A program made the position numbers and the translations under genes. A model generated the notes under the pieces. It ran no database searches and was not told the DNA's origin. It worked only from the letters and a program-made list of their open reading frames with translations. From assembly GCA_035294305.1 (NCBI GenBank), contig DATGLD010000017.1, positions 1 to 63,715 of the forward strand: a DNA stretch of 63,715 bases. Direction: 5' to 3'. This DNA is from DASRBN01 sp035294305 (GTDB taxonomy: Bacteria; Chloroflexota; Ktedonobacteria; Ktedonobacterales; Ktedonobacteraceae). Shown one piece after another: positions 31,297 to 40,589 of the stretch; positions within the stretch are counted from its first letter, which is position 1; each line of letters starts with the position of its first letter.

Positions 31297-32685
31297 ATGG
31301 CAACATCGACATACGACGCAATCATCATCGGCGCGGGTCAGGCAGGCGGTCCGCTCTCTACAGCTCTGGCAAAGGCCGGGTGGAAAACGGCCATCATCGA
31401 GCGAGTTCACGTAGGGGGTACCTGTATCAACGAGGGTTGCACGCCCACGAAAACCATGGTCGCCAGCGCTCGCGTAGCCTATTTAGCCCGTAGAGGCGCC
31501 GATTATGGCGTCCATACCGGCCCCATCACCATCGATATGGCTAAAGTGCGCCAGCGCAAACGTGACATCGTCAATAGCTTCCGTTCCGGCAGCGAGAGGC
31601 GCATCGAGAGCACCGAGGGTGTGGACCTTTTGATGGGTGAGGCGCGCTTTAGCGGTCCTAAAGAACTGGAAGTGCGCCTGGGCAACGGAGAACTCCGGCA
31701 ATTGAGCGCGAACACCATCTTCATCAATGCCGGTGACAGGCCCGCAGAGCCGGACATTAAGGGCGCGGAAAACGTAACAACACTCAATTCGACCACTATC
31801 ATGGAGCTTGACACGGTCCCCGAACACCTGCTCGTCATCGGCGGCGGCTACGTCGGGCTGGAATTTGGGCAGATGTTCCGCCGCTTCGGCAGCGCGGTAA
31901 CCATCGTGCAGCGCGGCGCGAACCTGCTCACGCGCGAAGACCCCGACGTGGCTGAGGCAGTCGCGAATATCCTGCGCGAGGACGGCCTGGGGATCCTCCT
32001 GCAAACGAAGCCGGTGAGCGTAGAAAAAACCAATGATGGGCATATCGCCCTGACCGTGCAGGGACCCGACGGCGAGCGCGTCCTTTACGGCTCGCACCTG
32101 CTCATGGCCGCCGGGCGCGTCCCCAACACCGACTGGCTCAACCTGCCCGCCACCGGCATCCAGGTCGATAAACGTGGCTACATCCCGACAAGCGACCGCC
32201 TCGAGACCAGCGTCCCCAGCATCTACGCCCTCGGCGACATCAAAGGCGGACCTGCCTTCACGCACATCTCCTACGACGATTTCCGCATCATTCGCACCAA
32301 CCTGCTTGAAGGGGGCAACGCCAGCATGCGCGACCGCCTGGTACCCTACACCGTCTTTATCGACCCCCAGCTTGGGCGCGTCGGCTTGAGCGAGACCGAG
32401 GCCAGAGCATCCGGCCGCAACATCAAAGTAGCCAGAATGCCCATGGACTACGTAGCCCGCGCCCTGGAAGTAGACGAGTCCCGTGGCTTCATGAAGGCCA
32501 TCGTAGACGCTGACAACAACCAGATTCTCGGCTGCGCCATCCTCGGCATCGAGGGCGGCGAGATCATGGCCATGCTAGAAATCGCCATGCTGGGCAAAGT
32601 TCCCTACACCACCCTGCGCGAAGCCATCTTCGCCCACCCGACCCTGGCAGAGTCGCTGAACAATTTGTTTGGAATGATCGAGTAG
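31297..32685 (+). CDS. FAD-dependent pyridine nucleotide-disulfide oxidoreductase (mercuric-reductase-like)
   Basis: The 462-aa protein opens with the FAD fold IIIGAGQAGG, has the redox pair C43 and C48 in GGTCINEGCTPTK, the NAD(P) fold LVIGGGYVGLEFG near 177, the second FAD motif YALGDIKGGPAFTH, and the C-terminal HPTLAESLNNLF dimer motif supplying the catalytic His. This is the dihydrolipoamide dehydrogenase/mercuric reductase superfamily. There is no N-terminal heavy-metal domain and no C-terminal Cys pair for mercury, and no mer or pyruvate dehydrogenase genes nearby, so the substrate is open. AAGGAGA precedes the ATG. The TAG stop lies in a GTAGGGGCG repeat. Confidence 0.83.
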   Translation: MATSTYDAIIIGAGQAGGPLSTALAKAGWKTAIIERVHVGGTCINEGCTPTKTMVASARVAYLARRGADYGVHTGPITIDMAKVRQRKRDIVNSFRSGSERRIESTEGVDLLMGEARFSGPKELEVRLGNGELRQLSANTIFINAGDRPAEPDIKGAENVTTLNSTTIMELDTVPEHLLVIGGGYVGLEFGQMFRRFGSAVTIVQRGANLLTREDPDVAEAVANILREDGLGILLQTKPVSVEKTNDGHIALTVQGPDGERVLYGSHLLMAAGRVPNTDWLNLPATGIQVDKRGYIPTSDRLETSVPSIYALGDIKGGPAFTHISYDDFRIIRTNLLEGGNASMRDRLVPYTVFIDPQLGRVGLSETEARASGRNIKVARMPMDYVARALEVDESRGFMKAIVDADNNQILGCAILGIEGGEIMAMLEIAMLGKVPYTTLREAIFAHPTLAESLNNLFGMIE

Positions 32686-32843
32686 GGGCGGAGGTTGTGG
32701 CGGATGGGAGGTGGGGAGAGCTGTACACCCCCGCCGGAGGGCGGCCACCAGGGTGTGCGCCCCTACTATGACTCCGCGCCTCATCCGATCATTGTAAGGG
32801 CGGGAGCGGCTGGGTTGCGGGGTGGGGACCCTTGTGGTCGCCC
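32681..32843. repeat. GTAGGGGCG-family interspersed repeats
   Basis: AGTAGGGGCG (32681-32690) pairs exactly with CGCCCCTACT (32758-32767). The inner part, 32739-32766, is a GGGCGGCCACCAGGGTG-like block next to CGCCCCTAC. A second, shorter relative with GGGGACCCTTGTGGTCGCCC follows at 32824-32843. Related half copies occur at 6591-6600 and inside a gene at 11673-11697. The first arm supplies the TAG stop of the flavin reductase gene. Confidence 0.65.
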
Positions 32844-32911
32844 TCCGGCCGGGAGTCAGTACACGCTTGCTCGCACCAAAAAGGGTCAGGGAGAGAGGGG
32901 GAAGTTATGAA

Positions 32912-35116
32912 TTATATCTCATCTACCACCTCAATCGCCTCCTCCTGGGGAACGCCGGGATTGAGCGTCATATTCACTACCTCCCAGCGTGAGCGATCTC
33001 CTTCGCGCCAGAAGTGCAGGGTGAAGGCGCAGGGGCCAACCACCAGGCGCTGCAATTGCAGTTCGGAGAGCCAGGGCGGCAGCGTCGGTTTGACATAGAG
33101 TCGCTTGTGTGGCGCGTCGGCACGCAGGCCCAGGATAGTGCGCAGCATCTCGAAAATGCTGCCCGATGCCCATGCCTGTGGAATGTTCGCGCCGGGAGGA
33201 TAGAGCGCGGGAAAATCCTCGGACCCCTTACGCCGGATGCCCGCGAAAATTTCGGGCAGGCGGTAGGACTCGAAGCGCCGCGCCGCATCGAAGATGCCGC
33301 GAATGACAAAGTTTGCCTCGTCCGCCAGCCCGTAGCGTTTGAAACCGGCGGCGATAATGCTGTTGTCGTGCGGCCAGACCGAGCCGAGATGGTAAGAAAA
33401 GGGATTGTAGGCGGGATTCCTGCTGGAGATCGTGCGAATGCCCCAGCCGCTCCACATATCTTCTTGCAGGAGTCGCTTTGCCGTGCGCTCCGCCTTGTCC
33501 TGGTCGGCGATGCCACTCCACAGGCAGTGACCCACGTTGGAAGCGATGGAGGTAATCAGTTTCTTCTCTGGATCGAGTCCATAGGCATAACAGCCCTGAT
33601 CCTCCATCCAGAAGACCTCATTAAATTTTTGTTTCAGGGTTGCGGCCTGGGTGCGCAGCGCTTGCGCTCGCGCGTGGTCACCAAGCACGTCGAAAATTTC
33701 GGCCATGCGCGCTTTGGCATCGTAGACGTAGCCTTGCAACTCGCACAATCCCTTGGGCTGCTTCACCTGCGTGCCATCGGCATAGACAACTGAGTCCCAG
33801 GCATCTTTCCAACCGACATTCTCGTAGCCCAGTGTCGAATAGGTTTTGTATTCCTGAAAGCCGTCGCCATCCAGGTCACCATAGTGGTCGATCCAGTCCA
33901 GGCAGCCTTCGGCCACCTTGCGAAAGTGCTTGAGCAGGTTGACATCGCCCGTCCAGCGATAGGTTTCTGAAAGCGCGATCAGGTACAGGATAGTCGCGTC
34001 GGCAGTGCCGTAGTAGGGGGTATGCGGAATGCGGTGGAAGTGCGCCAGTTCGCCAAAGCGAATCTCGTGCAATATCTTACCCGGTTGGGCATCGTGATAA
34101 TCATCGCGGTCGCTAGCCTGATACTCGGACAGCCGCTTGAGCGCGCCACGCGCAAAGCCCGTCGAGACGCACATGGCTTGCAGCGAGACGATCAAACTAT
34201 CACGCCCGAAAAGTGTGACAAACCATGGCACGCCTGCCGCCGGCACCCATTCCTCCTGGGAAACATCCAGATCGTAGATACGCAGCGCTCCCATGTCTTC
34301 GACCGCCTGGCGATACATGCGGTACACATGATCGTTGGGCGTTTCCAGTCCTGGACTGGTCGTTAGCCAGTGCATCTGGCGCTGGTCGAGAAAGCTCAAC
34401 ATTTCTGTCGCCGGCTCGGGATTATCTACCGAAAGCGGAGCATTGTGCTGGCGGTGAGCATGGGCCGGCGTACGCACGTGCTGGCCGTGTTCAAGGATAA
34501 TATCGCCGCATGTATGCCATTCCTGGTTAGGTTCCAGTTCAATTTCGAAGATGATACGCCCGTTAGCATATTCAATCGGCACGCTGGGCGTAGGGATTGA
34601 ATAGATCACAGCGCGATGGAAATCTTCATGATCATAGGAAGTAGACAACCGGTAGTTGTGCTGGTCCCAACGCGTGCGGATTCTGCCGCGTTCTACAATG
34701 CGTTTTGACTTGACCTCAAAAATATCCGCGAAGTCCGCGAGCAGTTCCATCTGGAAGAAGAGGCGCAGACGCTTGCCCGCGTAATTCACAATATAAAAAT
34801 CCTCATGAATACCCTCTTCAACCGTGCGGTCAATCGTTAAACTGATGGTATTGGCCTCGATATCGCCATCTTCGGCACTGAGCTTCGGATTGGTCAGGTA
34901 AACACGGGAGGCGTAGAAAGCCTGCTGGCCCGAGTTCACCAGCACCCACGGTTGCCGGTTAATGTAGAGGTGATAGGCGCAGATGAAACGTGTATCGATG
35001 GCATAGACACCCGCATCGGTCTCCGGATCGATCTCACCCCGCTGGTTGGTCACCATGAAGATTCGACCCTGGCTGATTGTGATTCCGGGAGGCGCTACTT
35101 TAATCTCGGCAGGCAT
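32912..35116 (-). CDS. Glycogen-debranching-enzyme-like glucosidase (amylo-alpha-1,6-glucosidase family)
   Basis: The 734-aa protein has an N-terminal beta-rich domain typical of bacterial GDE-N (residues about 10-230: TDAGVYAIDTRFICAYHLYI) and a C-terminal (alpha/alpha)6 barrel with GVPWFVTLFGRDSLIVSLQA, YYGTADATILYLIALSE, DLDGDGFQEYKTYSTLGYENVGWKD-type acidic loops and SYHLGSVWPHDNSIIAAGF. It probably hydrolyses alpha-1,6 or related linkages in glycogen or other glucans in the cytoplasm; no signal peptide is seen. AAGGAG precedes the ATG. No other glycogen genes are adjacent. Confidence 0.78.
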   Translation of the reverse strand: MPAEIKVAPPGITISQGRIFMVTNQRGEIDPETDAGVYAIDTRFICAYHLYINRQPWVLVNSGQQAFYASRVYLTNPKLSAEDGDIEANTISLTIDRTVEEGIHEDFYIVNYAGKRLRLFFQMELLADFADIFEVKSKRIVERGRIRTRWDQHNYRLSTSYDHEDFHRAVIYSIPTPSVPIEYANGRIIFEIELEPNQEWHTCGDIILEHGQHVRTPAHAHRQHNAPLSVDNPEPATEMLSFLDQRQMHWLTTSPGLETPNDHVYRMYRQAVEDMGALRIYDLDVSQEEWVPAAGVPWFVTLFGRDSLIVSLQAMCVSTGFARGALKRLSEYQASDRDDYHDAQPGKILHEIRFGELAHFHRIPHTPYYGTADATILYLIALSETYRWTGDVNLLKHFRKVAEGCLDWIDHYGDLDGDGFQEYKTYSTLGYENVGWKDAWDSVVYADGTQVKQPKGLCELQGYVYDAKARMAEIFDVLGDHARAQALRTQAATLKQKFNEVFWMEDQGCYAYGLDPEKKLITSIASNVGHCLWSGIADQDKAERTAKRLLQEDMWSGWGIRTISSRNPAYNPFSYHLGSVWPHDNSIIAAGFKRYGLADEANFVIRGIFDAARRFESYRLPEIFAGIRRKGSEDFPALYPPGANIPQAWASGSIFEMLRTILGLRADAPHKRLYVKPTLPPWLSELQLQRLVVGPCAFTLHFWREGDRSRWEVVNMTLNPGVPQEEAIEVVDEI

Positions 35117-35249
35117 GAAATACTCCTTCTATTCTGCTATGGGCGAGCCTGTTGCTGTCCTTTCCATTTTTCGAAATCGACCGCAGGCCAGCAAACATCG
35201 ATTGTCTTCTAATTTTAACGGATGAGAAAGGATTGAGCCAGTATCTCGC

Positions 35250-35285
35250 TTGACGACCTCATCAAATGACAGTATACTTCACTTC
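35250..35285 (+). promoter_or_regulatory. Sigma-70 promoter placing the transcript start at the amine oxidase ATG
   Basis: TTGACG (35250-35255), exactly 17 bases, and TATACT (35273-35278) form a near-consensus promoter. Only seven bases separate the -10 box from the ATG at 35286, and no ribosome site is present, so the mRNA should be leaderless. Confidence 0.6.
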
Positions 35286-36653
35286 ATGAATTCTAAAGAA
35301 TCTCGTGCTGACGTCGTAGTAGTCGGAGCTGGCCTCGCGGGCCTTTCAGCAGCGCGTGCACTCACGGCAGCCCACGTAGATGTAGTGGTACTCGAAGCCC
35401 GCAATCGCGTCGGAGGGCGCGTCTATACCCAACCGGCCAGCGATGGCACACCGCTGGACCTCGGCGCCCAGTGGATGGGGCCGACGCAAGACCACCTCGC
35501 AGCCCTGGCCGCAGAGGTCGGTGTGTCCACATTCCGCACGTATGATGCTGGAGAAAACATCGAATATCGCAACGGGCAGCGTATAACTTACTCAGGAGCC
35601 ATTCCCACTACTGACCCACTCGTCACCATGGAAATTGTCGAAAAGCTGCTCGACCTCAATCTTATGGCCATGAAAGTTCCACTAGATGCGCCATGGAACG
35701 CGCCGGAGGCAGCGTCGCTGGACGCGCAAACGGTTACTAGCTGGATGGAGGCCAACATTTCGTCCGAGGGAGCGCGCAGCCTGCTAACGCTGGCGGTGCA
35801 GGCGGTTTTCTCCGCAGAGCCTCGCGATCTCTCGCTGCTGCACTTCCTCTTCTATATTCATTCGGGCGGCAACCTCAATTCTCTGGTGAGCGTAGCAAGA
35901 GGAGCGCAGGAGAGCCGCTTTTCGGGTGGAGCGCAGCTCATAGCCAATCGCGTCGCGGAAGCGCTCGGCCCGCGCGTCGTGCTAAATGCGCCGGTACGGG
36001 CCATTTCCTATGATGATGCGGGAGTGCGCGTCGAGAGCGATATCATGACTGTTACGGCGCAGCGCGCGATTGTGGCTATTCCTCCAACGCTGGCCGGTCG
36101 CCTGCGTTACAATCCGCCGCTCCCGGCGCTGCGCGATCAACTGACACAGCGCATGCCGATGGGAACGGTGATCAAGGTACATTGTCTCTATGAGACCCCT
36201 TTCTGGCGCGTTGAGGGCCTGAGCGGGCAGGCCACCAGCGACAGCGGCATCACCCGTATTACTTTCGATAACACGCCGGAAAGTGGGACTCCTGGCATAC
36301 TTTTGAGCTTTATCGAGGGAGATGAAGGCCGCGCCTGGAGTCAAAAGAGCCTGGAGGAGCGCCGGATAGCGGTACTGGAATGCCTTGTACGCTACTTCGG
36401 CGAGAAGGCAGGCCAACCATACGAGTATGTCGAGCACAACTGGGCTGAGGAAGAGTATACTCGCGGCTGCTATGCCGGGTACATGCCAACGGGAGTATGG
36501 TCGTTATACGGGCAGGCCCTGCGATTGCCCATCGGGCGGCTCCACTGGGCCGGTACGGAGACGGCAACGGTCTGGAATGGCTACATGGACGGCGCGATAC
36601 AATCGGGCCAGCGAGCCGCCGTCGAAGTGCTTGCCGCATTGGGCAAGCAATAA
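35286..36653 (+). CDS. FAD-dependent amine oxidase (monoamine oxidase-like)
   Basis: The 455-aa form starts at ATG 35286; a TTG 36 bases earlier would place the promoter inside the gene. The N-terminal FAD motif is VVVVGAGLAGLSAARAL, followed by VLEARNRVGGRV and LDLGAQWMGPTQDHL. The C-terminal flavin block is GRLHWAGTETATVWNGYMDG with GAIQSGQRAA. This matches the flavin amine oxidase family, which oxidises amines, polyamines or related substrates with oxygen. The last Cys-based covalent FAD link of eukaryotic MAO is absent. It is followed after 22 bp by the SCP2 gene. Confidence 0.82.
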   Translation: MNSKESRADVVVVGAGLAGLSAARALTAAHVDVVVLEARNRVGGRVYTQPASDGTPLDLGAQWMGPTQDHLAALAAEVGVSTFRTYDAGENIEYRNGQRITYSGAIPTTDPLVTMEIVEKLLDLNLMAMKVPLDAPWNAPEAASLDAQTVTSWMEANISSEGARSLLTLAVQAVFSAEPRDLSLLHFLFYIHSGGNLNSLVSVARGAQESRFSGGAQLIANRVAEALGPRVVLNAPVRAISYDDAGVRVESDIMTVTAQRAIVAIPPTLAGRLRYNPPLPALRDQLTQRMPMGTVIKVHCLYETPFWRVEGLSGQATSDSGITRITFDNTPESGTPGILLSFIEGDEGRAWSQKSLEERRIAVLECLVRYFGEKAGQPYEYVEHNWAEEEYTRGCYAGYMPTGVWSLYGQALRLPIGRLHWAGTETATVWNGYMDGAIQSGQRAAVEVLAALGKQ

Positions 36654-36675
36654 ATACGGATCAGGAGAAACAGCG

Positions 36676-37032
36676 ATGGCAACACGAGAAGAGATGCGCG
36701 AAGCCCTCGATGATTACGTCGCCGAGGCCAGTAAAAGCGAGCGCGTGCTGAAGGCGTTGCGCAACTGGAATTGTGTGATCTATTTCGAGGCAACCGATAT
36801 CGATGCGGCTTTCACCATGATCATTAAAGACGGGCAGGTTAGCGTCCATGATGGCCAGCAGGAGCAGCACGACCTGATCGTGCGGGGCAGCAGCGAGGAT
36901 TTGACCAATATCTTCTGGGGGGAAGCAAACCCGGCCTCCAACTACATGCAGGGCGCGATCAAAGTCCAGGGGTCGCAGGAAAATGTGATGCGATTGGATG
37001 CGATGGCAATGATGATATATTTGAGGGGATGA
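36676..37032 (+). CDS. SCP2 sterol-transfer-like domain protein
   Basis: The ATG at 36676 has AGGAGA upstream and gives 118 aa. The sequence (FTMIIKDGQVSVHDG, DLIVRGSSEDLTNIFWGEAN, YMQGAIKVQGSQENVMRLD) matches the SCP2 fold, a hydrophobic-ligand pocket for lipids. Stand-alone SCP2 proteins are thought to carry or present lipid substrates. The tight spacing to the amine oxidase suggests one operon, and the SCP2 protein may supply its substrate, which is inference. Confidence 0.8.
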   Translation: MATREEMREALDDYVAEASKSERVLKALRNWNCVIYFEATDIDAAFTMIIKDGQVSVHDGQQEQHDLIVRGSSEDLTNIFWGEANPASNYMQGAIKVQGSQENVMRLDAMAMMIYLRG

Positions 37033-37119
37033 TTATCGTATACTATGGTTGCCTGATTTAGCCTGACTCAATTGCTCAGGCCCGATAATGGCTCCAATCA
37101 GAACAATCCAGGGAATTCC

Positions 37120-38880
37120 CTATCTTGAAAAAGTCGATGCCCTTGCTCTCTGCGTAAAGAATCCCCTGCACAGTTGAGGGAACTTCGCCAGCGTACATAG
37201 TGGCAGCCAGAGCAATGCGAGGAAAGGGAAGAGCCATATCCAGAGACCGCGCAAGTCTACCCAGAAAAAACCGGGCAGGCCCTGGATGGGGATATGAGCA
37301 GGCGCCCATGCGTAAAAACTATACAGGCTGAGCGAGCTAAAAGCGAGCAGTCCCACGGCCAATGGAATGTTTAAACCGCCCCAATAATTCTTACGTGTAC
37401 ATGATGCGGCCAGGGCGTACAGCCCAAAGAACGTTACCAGATACCATGGCCAGAACCAGGGTGAGCCTATGGCACAGTACAGCAGCCATACCAGCACCAT
37501 CCAACGAATGAGGCCGGGAATAGTATTGATGCGCCATGGGCGACAGGTCGCGCGCCAGCAGAGAACAGCATAAACAGGCACGAAGAGGAGGATACTCAAG
37601 CCATGCATGAAGCTTTCAACCGTTGTGGCAATGGCTTCGCCCGAGGCATTCAGATGAACCGGAACATGTATGAGGGCATTATAGAGCTGGCTCAGAAAAT
37701 CATAGGGAGAGTTGATAACACGCGAGGTCGACGGGTTGACACTCAGGACGTACAATACTGCTCCATGGTGCCAGAATGGCATGTAAAGAAGGATAACCAC
37801 AGCAGAATAGACCAAGGAGAGGAAAAGCAGGCGCAAGACTTTGCGCCGGCGCTGCATCCATAGGAAAAGTAGCAGCCCAGGAAGGAAGATCAGAATGTTG
37901 ATCTTAAGGCATGTAGCTAAAGCCAGGACCACCGCTGCCGGAAGCAGCCACTTCAACGACATTTGGGGACGGCGTAGGAGAAGCCACAATGTAAGCAGGA
38001 TGAGGAATAGGAGAACAGCGTCATTGTGTGCGTTGACGCAGGCTTCAAAGAGCAACAAAGGATTCCAGGCAAAAGCCAGGGCGGCCCGCATGCGTTTTTC
38101 CGGCGCAATGACCCCGGTGATGCGTTGTAACTGACCGCTGATCGACCATATCAGCAAAGTGGAACCTAGGTGCGCGCTTAGACCCAACAGGCGTAACGTG
38201 AATAACATGCGCAAGATGCCATCAGAGCCGGTAAAGCCAAGCAGCCATTGTAAAAATCCTGTGATGATGACCCACGTTGGACCATAGGCCGAAGGCTGAT
38301 CTTTCCAATACACGTATCCAAGGACAGGATCCCCATGTAGAACAGCGGGTATAGCAGCAAGCGGATTGAGATGGTAAATGACCTCCATGCGCCCATAAGC
38401 GATATAAGAGAATACATCGGATGAGGTTACGACGGGGAAAAACAGGCAGACGCTTCCTAGCAGGACGGTCGAGTATATCAGGTAGCGGTGATGGATGATC
38501 CTGGGAAGAGTATACAGCGCTAAGGCATAGAGTAGAAACATTAAGAGAATTACACCCGGTAATAATACCGTTTCCCACCAGCTCAGTGAGATTGCTGGCG
38601 GATACCGCAAAGGTTCTAACGGCCTGCTAGTGGCCAGGTGCGCAAAGAGCAAATGTGAAGGCAGAAGTGCCCACCCGCTCAAGCGTGATGAAAGCACACT
38701 TTCAAAAGAGAGACCTTTCAGAGGAAGAACGGCATCGAGCAGTACCAGGCCGCTGAACATCATGACAAGAATGACACGCGGCAACAGGCATATGAGCATT
38801 GCCGACGCAAGCAAATGAGACCGGGCCGGCGCTAATTGATCTGTAGCTCGCTCTTCAATAGGGATGGTTGATTTAGACAT
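37120..38880 (-). CDS. GT-C fold polyprenol-phosphate-mannose-dependent mannosyltransferase-like protein
   Basis: The 586-aa integral membrane protein has about twelve hydrophobic spans. After the first spans, TSSDVFSYIAYGRM near 152-165 carries the Asp typical of GT-C enzymes, followed by YWKDQPSAYGPTWV and ACVNAHNDAVLLF, as in actinobacterial MptA/MptB-like alpha-1,6-mannosyltransferases. It would add mannose from a lipid donor to a cell-surface glycan. The exact acceptor is unknown. AAGGA precedes the ATG. It is alone, convergent with the SCP2 gene. Confidence 0.7.
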   Translation of the reverse strand: MSKSTIPIEERATDQLAPARSHLLASAMLICLLPRVILVMMFSGLVLLDAVLPLKGLSFESVLSSRLSGWALLPSHLLFAHLATSRPLEPLRYPPAISLSWWETVLLPGVILLMFLLYALALYTLPRIIHHRYLIYSTVLLGSVCLFFPVVTSSDVFSYIAYGRMEVIYHLNPLAAIPAVLHGDPVLGYVYWKDQPSAYGPTWVIITGFLQWLLGFTGSDGILRMLFTLRLLGLSAHLGSTLLIWSISGQLQRITGVIAPEKRMRAALAFAWNPLLLFEACVNAHNDAVLLFLILLTLWLLLRRPQMSLKWLLPAAVVLALATCLKINILIFLPGLLLFLWMQRRRKVLRLLFLSLVYSAVVILLYMPFWHHGAVLYVLSVNPSTSRVINSPYDFLSQLYNALIHVPVHLNASGEAIATTVESFMHGLSILLFVPVYAVLCWRATCRPWRINTIPGLIRWMVLVWLLYCAIGSPWFWPWYLVTFFGLYALAASCTRKNYWGGLNIPLAVGLLAFSSLSLYSFYAWAPAHIPIQGLPGFFWVDLRGLWIWLFPFLALLWLPLCTLAKFPQLCRGFFTQRARASTFSR

Positions 38881-39129
38881 AGTCCTTCACGATTATGTGA
38901 GAGAAATCTTTCCTTCGAGACATGAGAGCGCCTCTGGAAAATTTCTGAACAGGAAACCGGGACGTGCCAGAAACCTTCCATTGCTATCCGTTGTACGTAG
39001 CAGGTGGGGTAAAAAGTTGCAGCATTTTTGGCAGAATTCCAGGCCACTTTCACTTAGCGTACAGGTAAAATCAAGACAATGGTAATTTATTATCGATTAT
39101 TATATTTTGCTGGTATGGCTCAGCAGTTG
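38881..39129. other. Intergenic stretch between the mannosyltransferase and the ketosynthase pair
   Basis: About 250 bp upstream of the mannosyltransferase start. No open frame, strong hairpin or promoter pair is convincing. The continuation to 39338 holds a short protein-like remnant listed separately. Confidence 0.4.
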
Positions 39130-39288
39130 TTACCCATCCCTCCCTCTCACCTTCTGCTGAAGCATTTTCTGAAAGGCAATCACAAAGAAGGCAGCCGGCT
39201 CTCGTCGCAATGCACCGAAGAGGTAGCGATCAGGACGCACGACGCGCCATGGGCCGGTGAGCCGGCGCTGCCCAGCATCAATTGGGGC
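39130..39288 (-). pseudogene. C-terminal remnant of an unidentified protein, possibly a flavin monooxygenase
   Basis: Between the KS-beta stop and the intergenic stretch, one minus-strand frame of 52 codons has no start and encodes GPWRVVRPDRYLFGALRRE followed by PAAFFVIAFQKML. The RPDRYLFG part recalls the end of aromatic-ring FAD monooxygenases, which often accompany type II ketosynthases. The match is short, so a chance frame cannot be excluded. Confidence 0.25.
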
Positions 39289-39338
39289 CTACGGACTTTC
39301 CAGCGGCCAGGGCGCATTAGGGCCGACGAATCCGATCC

Positions 39339-40589
39339 CTATATACGCTTAAGGGCCAGAACGGCATTGGCGCCTGTAAGACTACGCCCGCCCATAAGGG
39401 CAGCTGTGCTGGCCAGTGTACGAGGTTCATCACGTACAAGGTCTAAACCATAGTTGGGATCTAATTCCTCGCAGTTGATGGTTGGTGGAACAATACCATG
39501 TTGAAGCGCAAGTATGGTGGTAATGGCATCCAACGCGCCCGCGGCGGCGAAACTATGGCCGAGCATTGTTCGCGGCACGCTGACGGCTATGTTTGCCATC
39601 TGTGAACCGAATATTGAATACAGAGCTTCTGCTTCGCTCGCGTCGAATGCGGGTAAGGCCCGCCCATCAAGACTGAAGTAGCCAATTTGATGTGGCGGCA
39701 ATTGCGCATCTTGCATGGCTAGACTCACCGCGCGCGCATATTGCCTGCTACTTATAGGAGGCTGTTCCAATCTATGCGGATCATTGGTCTGCCCAAAGCC
39801 GGCGATTTCCGCATAGATTGAAGCGCCACGTCGCCGTGCGTGCTCGTACTCTTCCAGGATACACATACCGGCTCCTTCGGCGAGCAGGAAACCGGCGGCA
39901 CGTCGATCAAACGGGCGATAGGCATGGGGATCATTTCCGCCGGCACAGAAGCCGCTATGAGATAGGACGAGTAACATATATGGTTGTAGCAGAGCCTCAG
40001 AACCACCGGCAATGATTACATCCGCTTCGCCACGTCGAATTGCCCTATATGCAAGTCCTAGCGCATCCAGACCCCCAACGATATTATTCAACGTCACCTT
40101 AGAGTATCCTCGAATATTGTAGCGAATGGATACCTGGCCAACATTGGCGACTGGGAGCCACGCTATGGAGGTAAAGGCACTCATCGTGCGCGGTCCGCGC
40201 ACATATAAATTATTCACCTGTTCTACGGCATATTCTGTACCGCCAAAGGTATTCGCAATCACTGCTCCTACACGGTAGGGGTCCTCGTGTGCCATTTCAA
40301 TACCTGCATCCTGGAGCGCTTCCTGCGTGGAGACCAGGGCAAAATGCGTCATGCGGTCGGTACGATCTGCCAGTTTGTGCTCAATGTAGTCCTCAGCGAC
40401 GAAATTTGAGACTTCCCCTCCCACCTGAATTGGCAAATCGGCGTCAGAAAAACGCCGGAAACGCTTTATGCCAGAAATACCACTGCTGGTAGCCTGCCAG
40501 AATGCCTGCTTACCAATGCCATTGGGAGCAATGACGCCCAGTCCTGTAACAACCACGCGCCGATTTGTATGATGTTCCATGCCTATCAT
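39339..40589 (-). CDS. Ketosynthase-like chain-length factor (KS-beta)
   Basis: The 416-aa protein has the FabF/KS fold (VVVTGLGVIAPNGIGK at the N-terminus) but lost the active site: where the partner has STGCSSGSDA it has NNIVGGLDA, so the nucleophile Cys is Ile170. The first His is replaced (FSLDGRAL versus INSHGSST) and the Lys is Arg340, while GHSFAAAG keeps His345. This is the hallmark of KS-beta, the chain-length factor that pairs with KS-alpha in type II polyketide synthases. Its ATG overlaps the KS-alpha TGA (ATGA), so the two are made together as a heterodimer. Confidence 0.82.
   Translation of the reverse strand: MIGMEHHTNRRVVVTGLGVIAPNGIGKQAFWQATSSGISGIKRFRRFSDADLPIQVGGEVSNFVAEDYIEHKLADRTDRMTHFALVSTQEALQDAGIEMAHEDPYRVGAVIANTFGGTEYAVEQVNNLYVRGPRTMSAFTSIAWLPVANVGQVSIRYNIRGYSKVTLNNIVGGLDALGLAYRAIRRGEADVIIAGGSEALLQPYMLLVLSHSGFCAGGNDPHAYRPFDRRAAGFLLAEGAGMCILEEYEHARRRGASIYAEIAGFGQTNDPHRLEQPPISSRQYARAVSLAMQDAQLPPHQIGYFSLDGRALPAFDASEAEALYSIFGSQMANIAVSVPRTMLGHSFAAAGALDAITTILALQHGIVPPTINCEELDPNYGLDLVRDEPRTLASTAALMGGRSLTGANAVLALKRI

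Noticed and set aside
31483..32265. Long open frame opposite the flavin reductase gene
   Set aside because: The plus-strand gene has all expected motifs; the opposite frame is a by-product of its codon use.
31297..32685. Calling the flavoprotein mercuric reductase
   Set aside because: No C-terminal Cys pair, no heavy-metal domain and no other mer genes nearby.
33014..33793. 259-codon plus-strand frame inside the debranching-enzyme-like gene
   Set aside because: Antisense shadow; the minus-strand gene is full length with clear conserved blocks.
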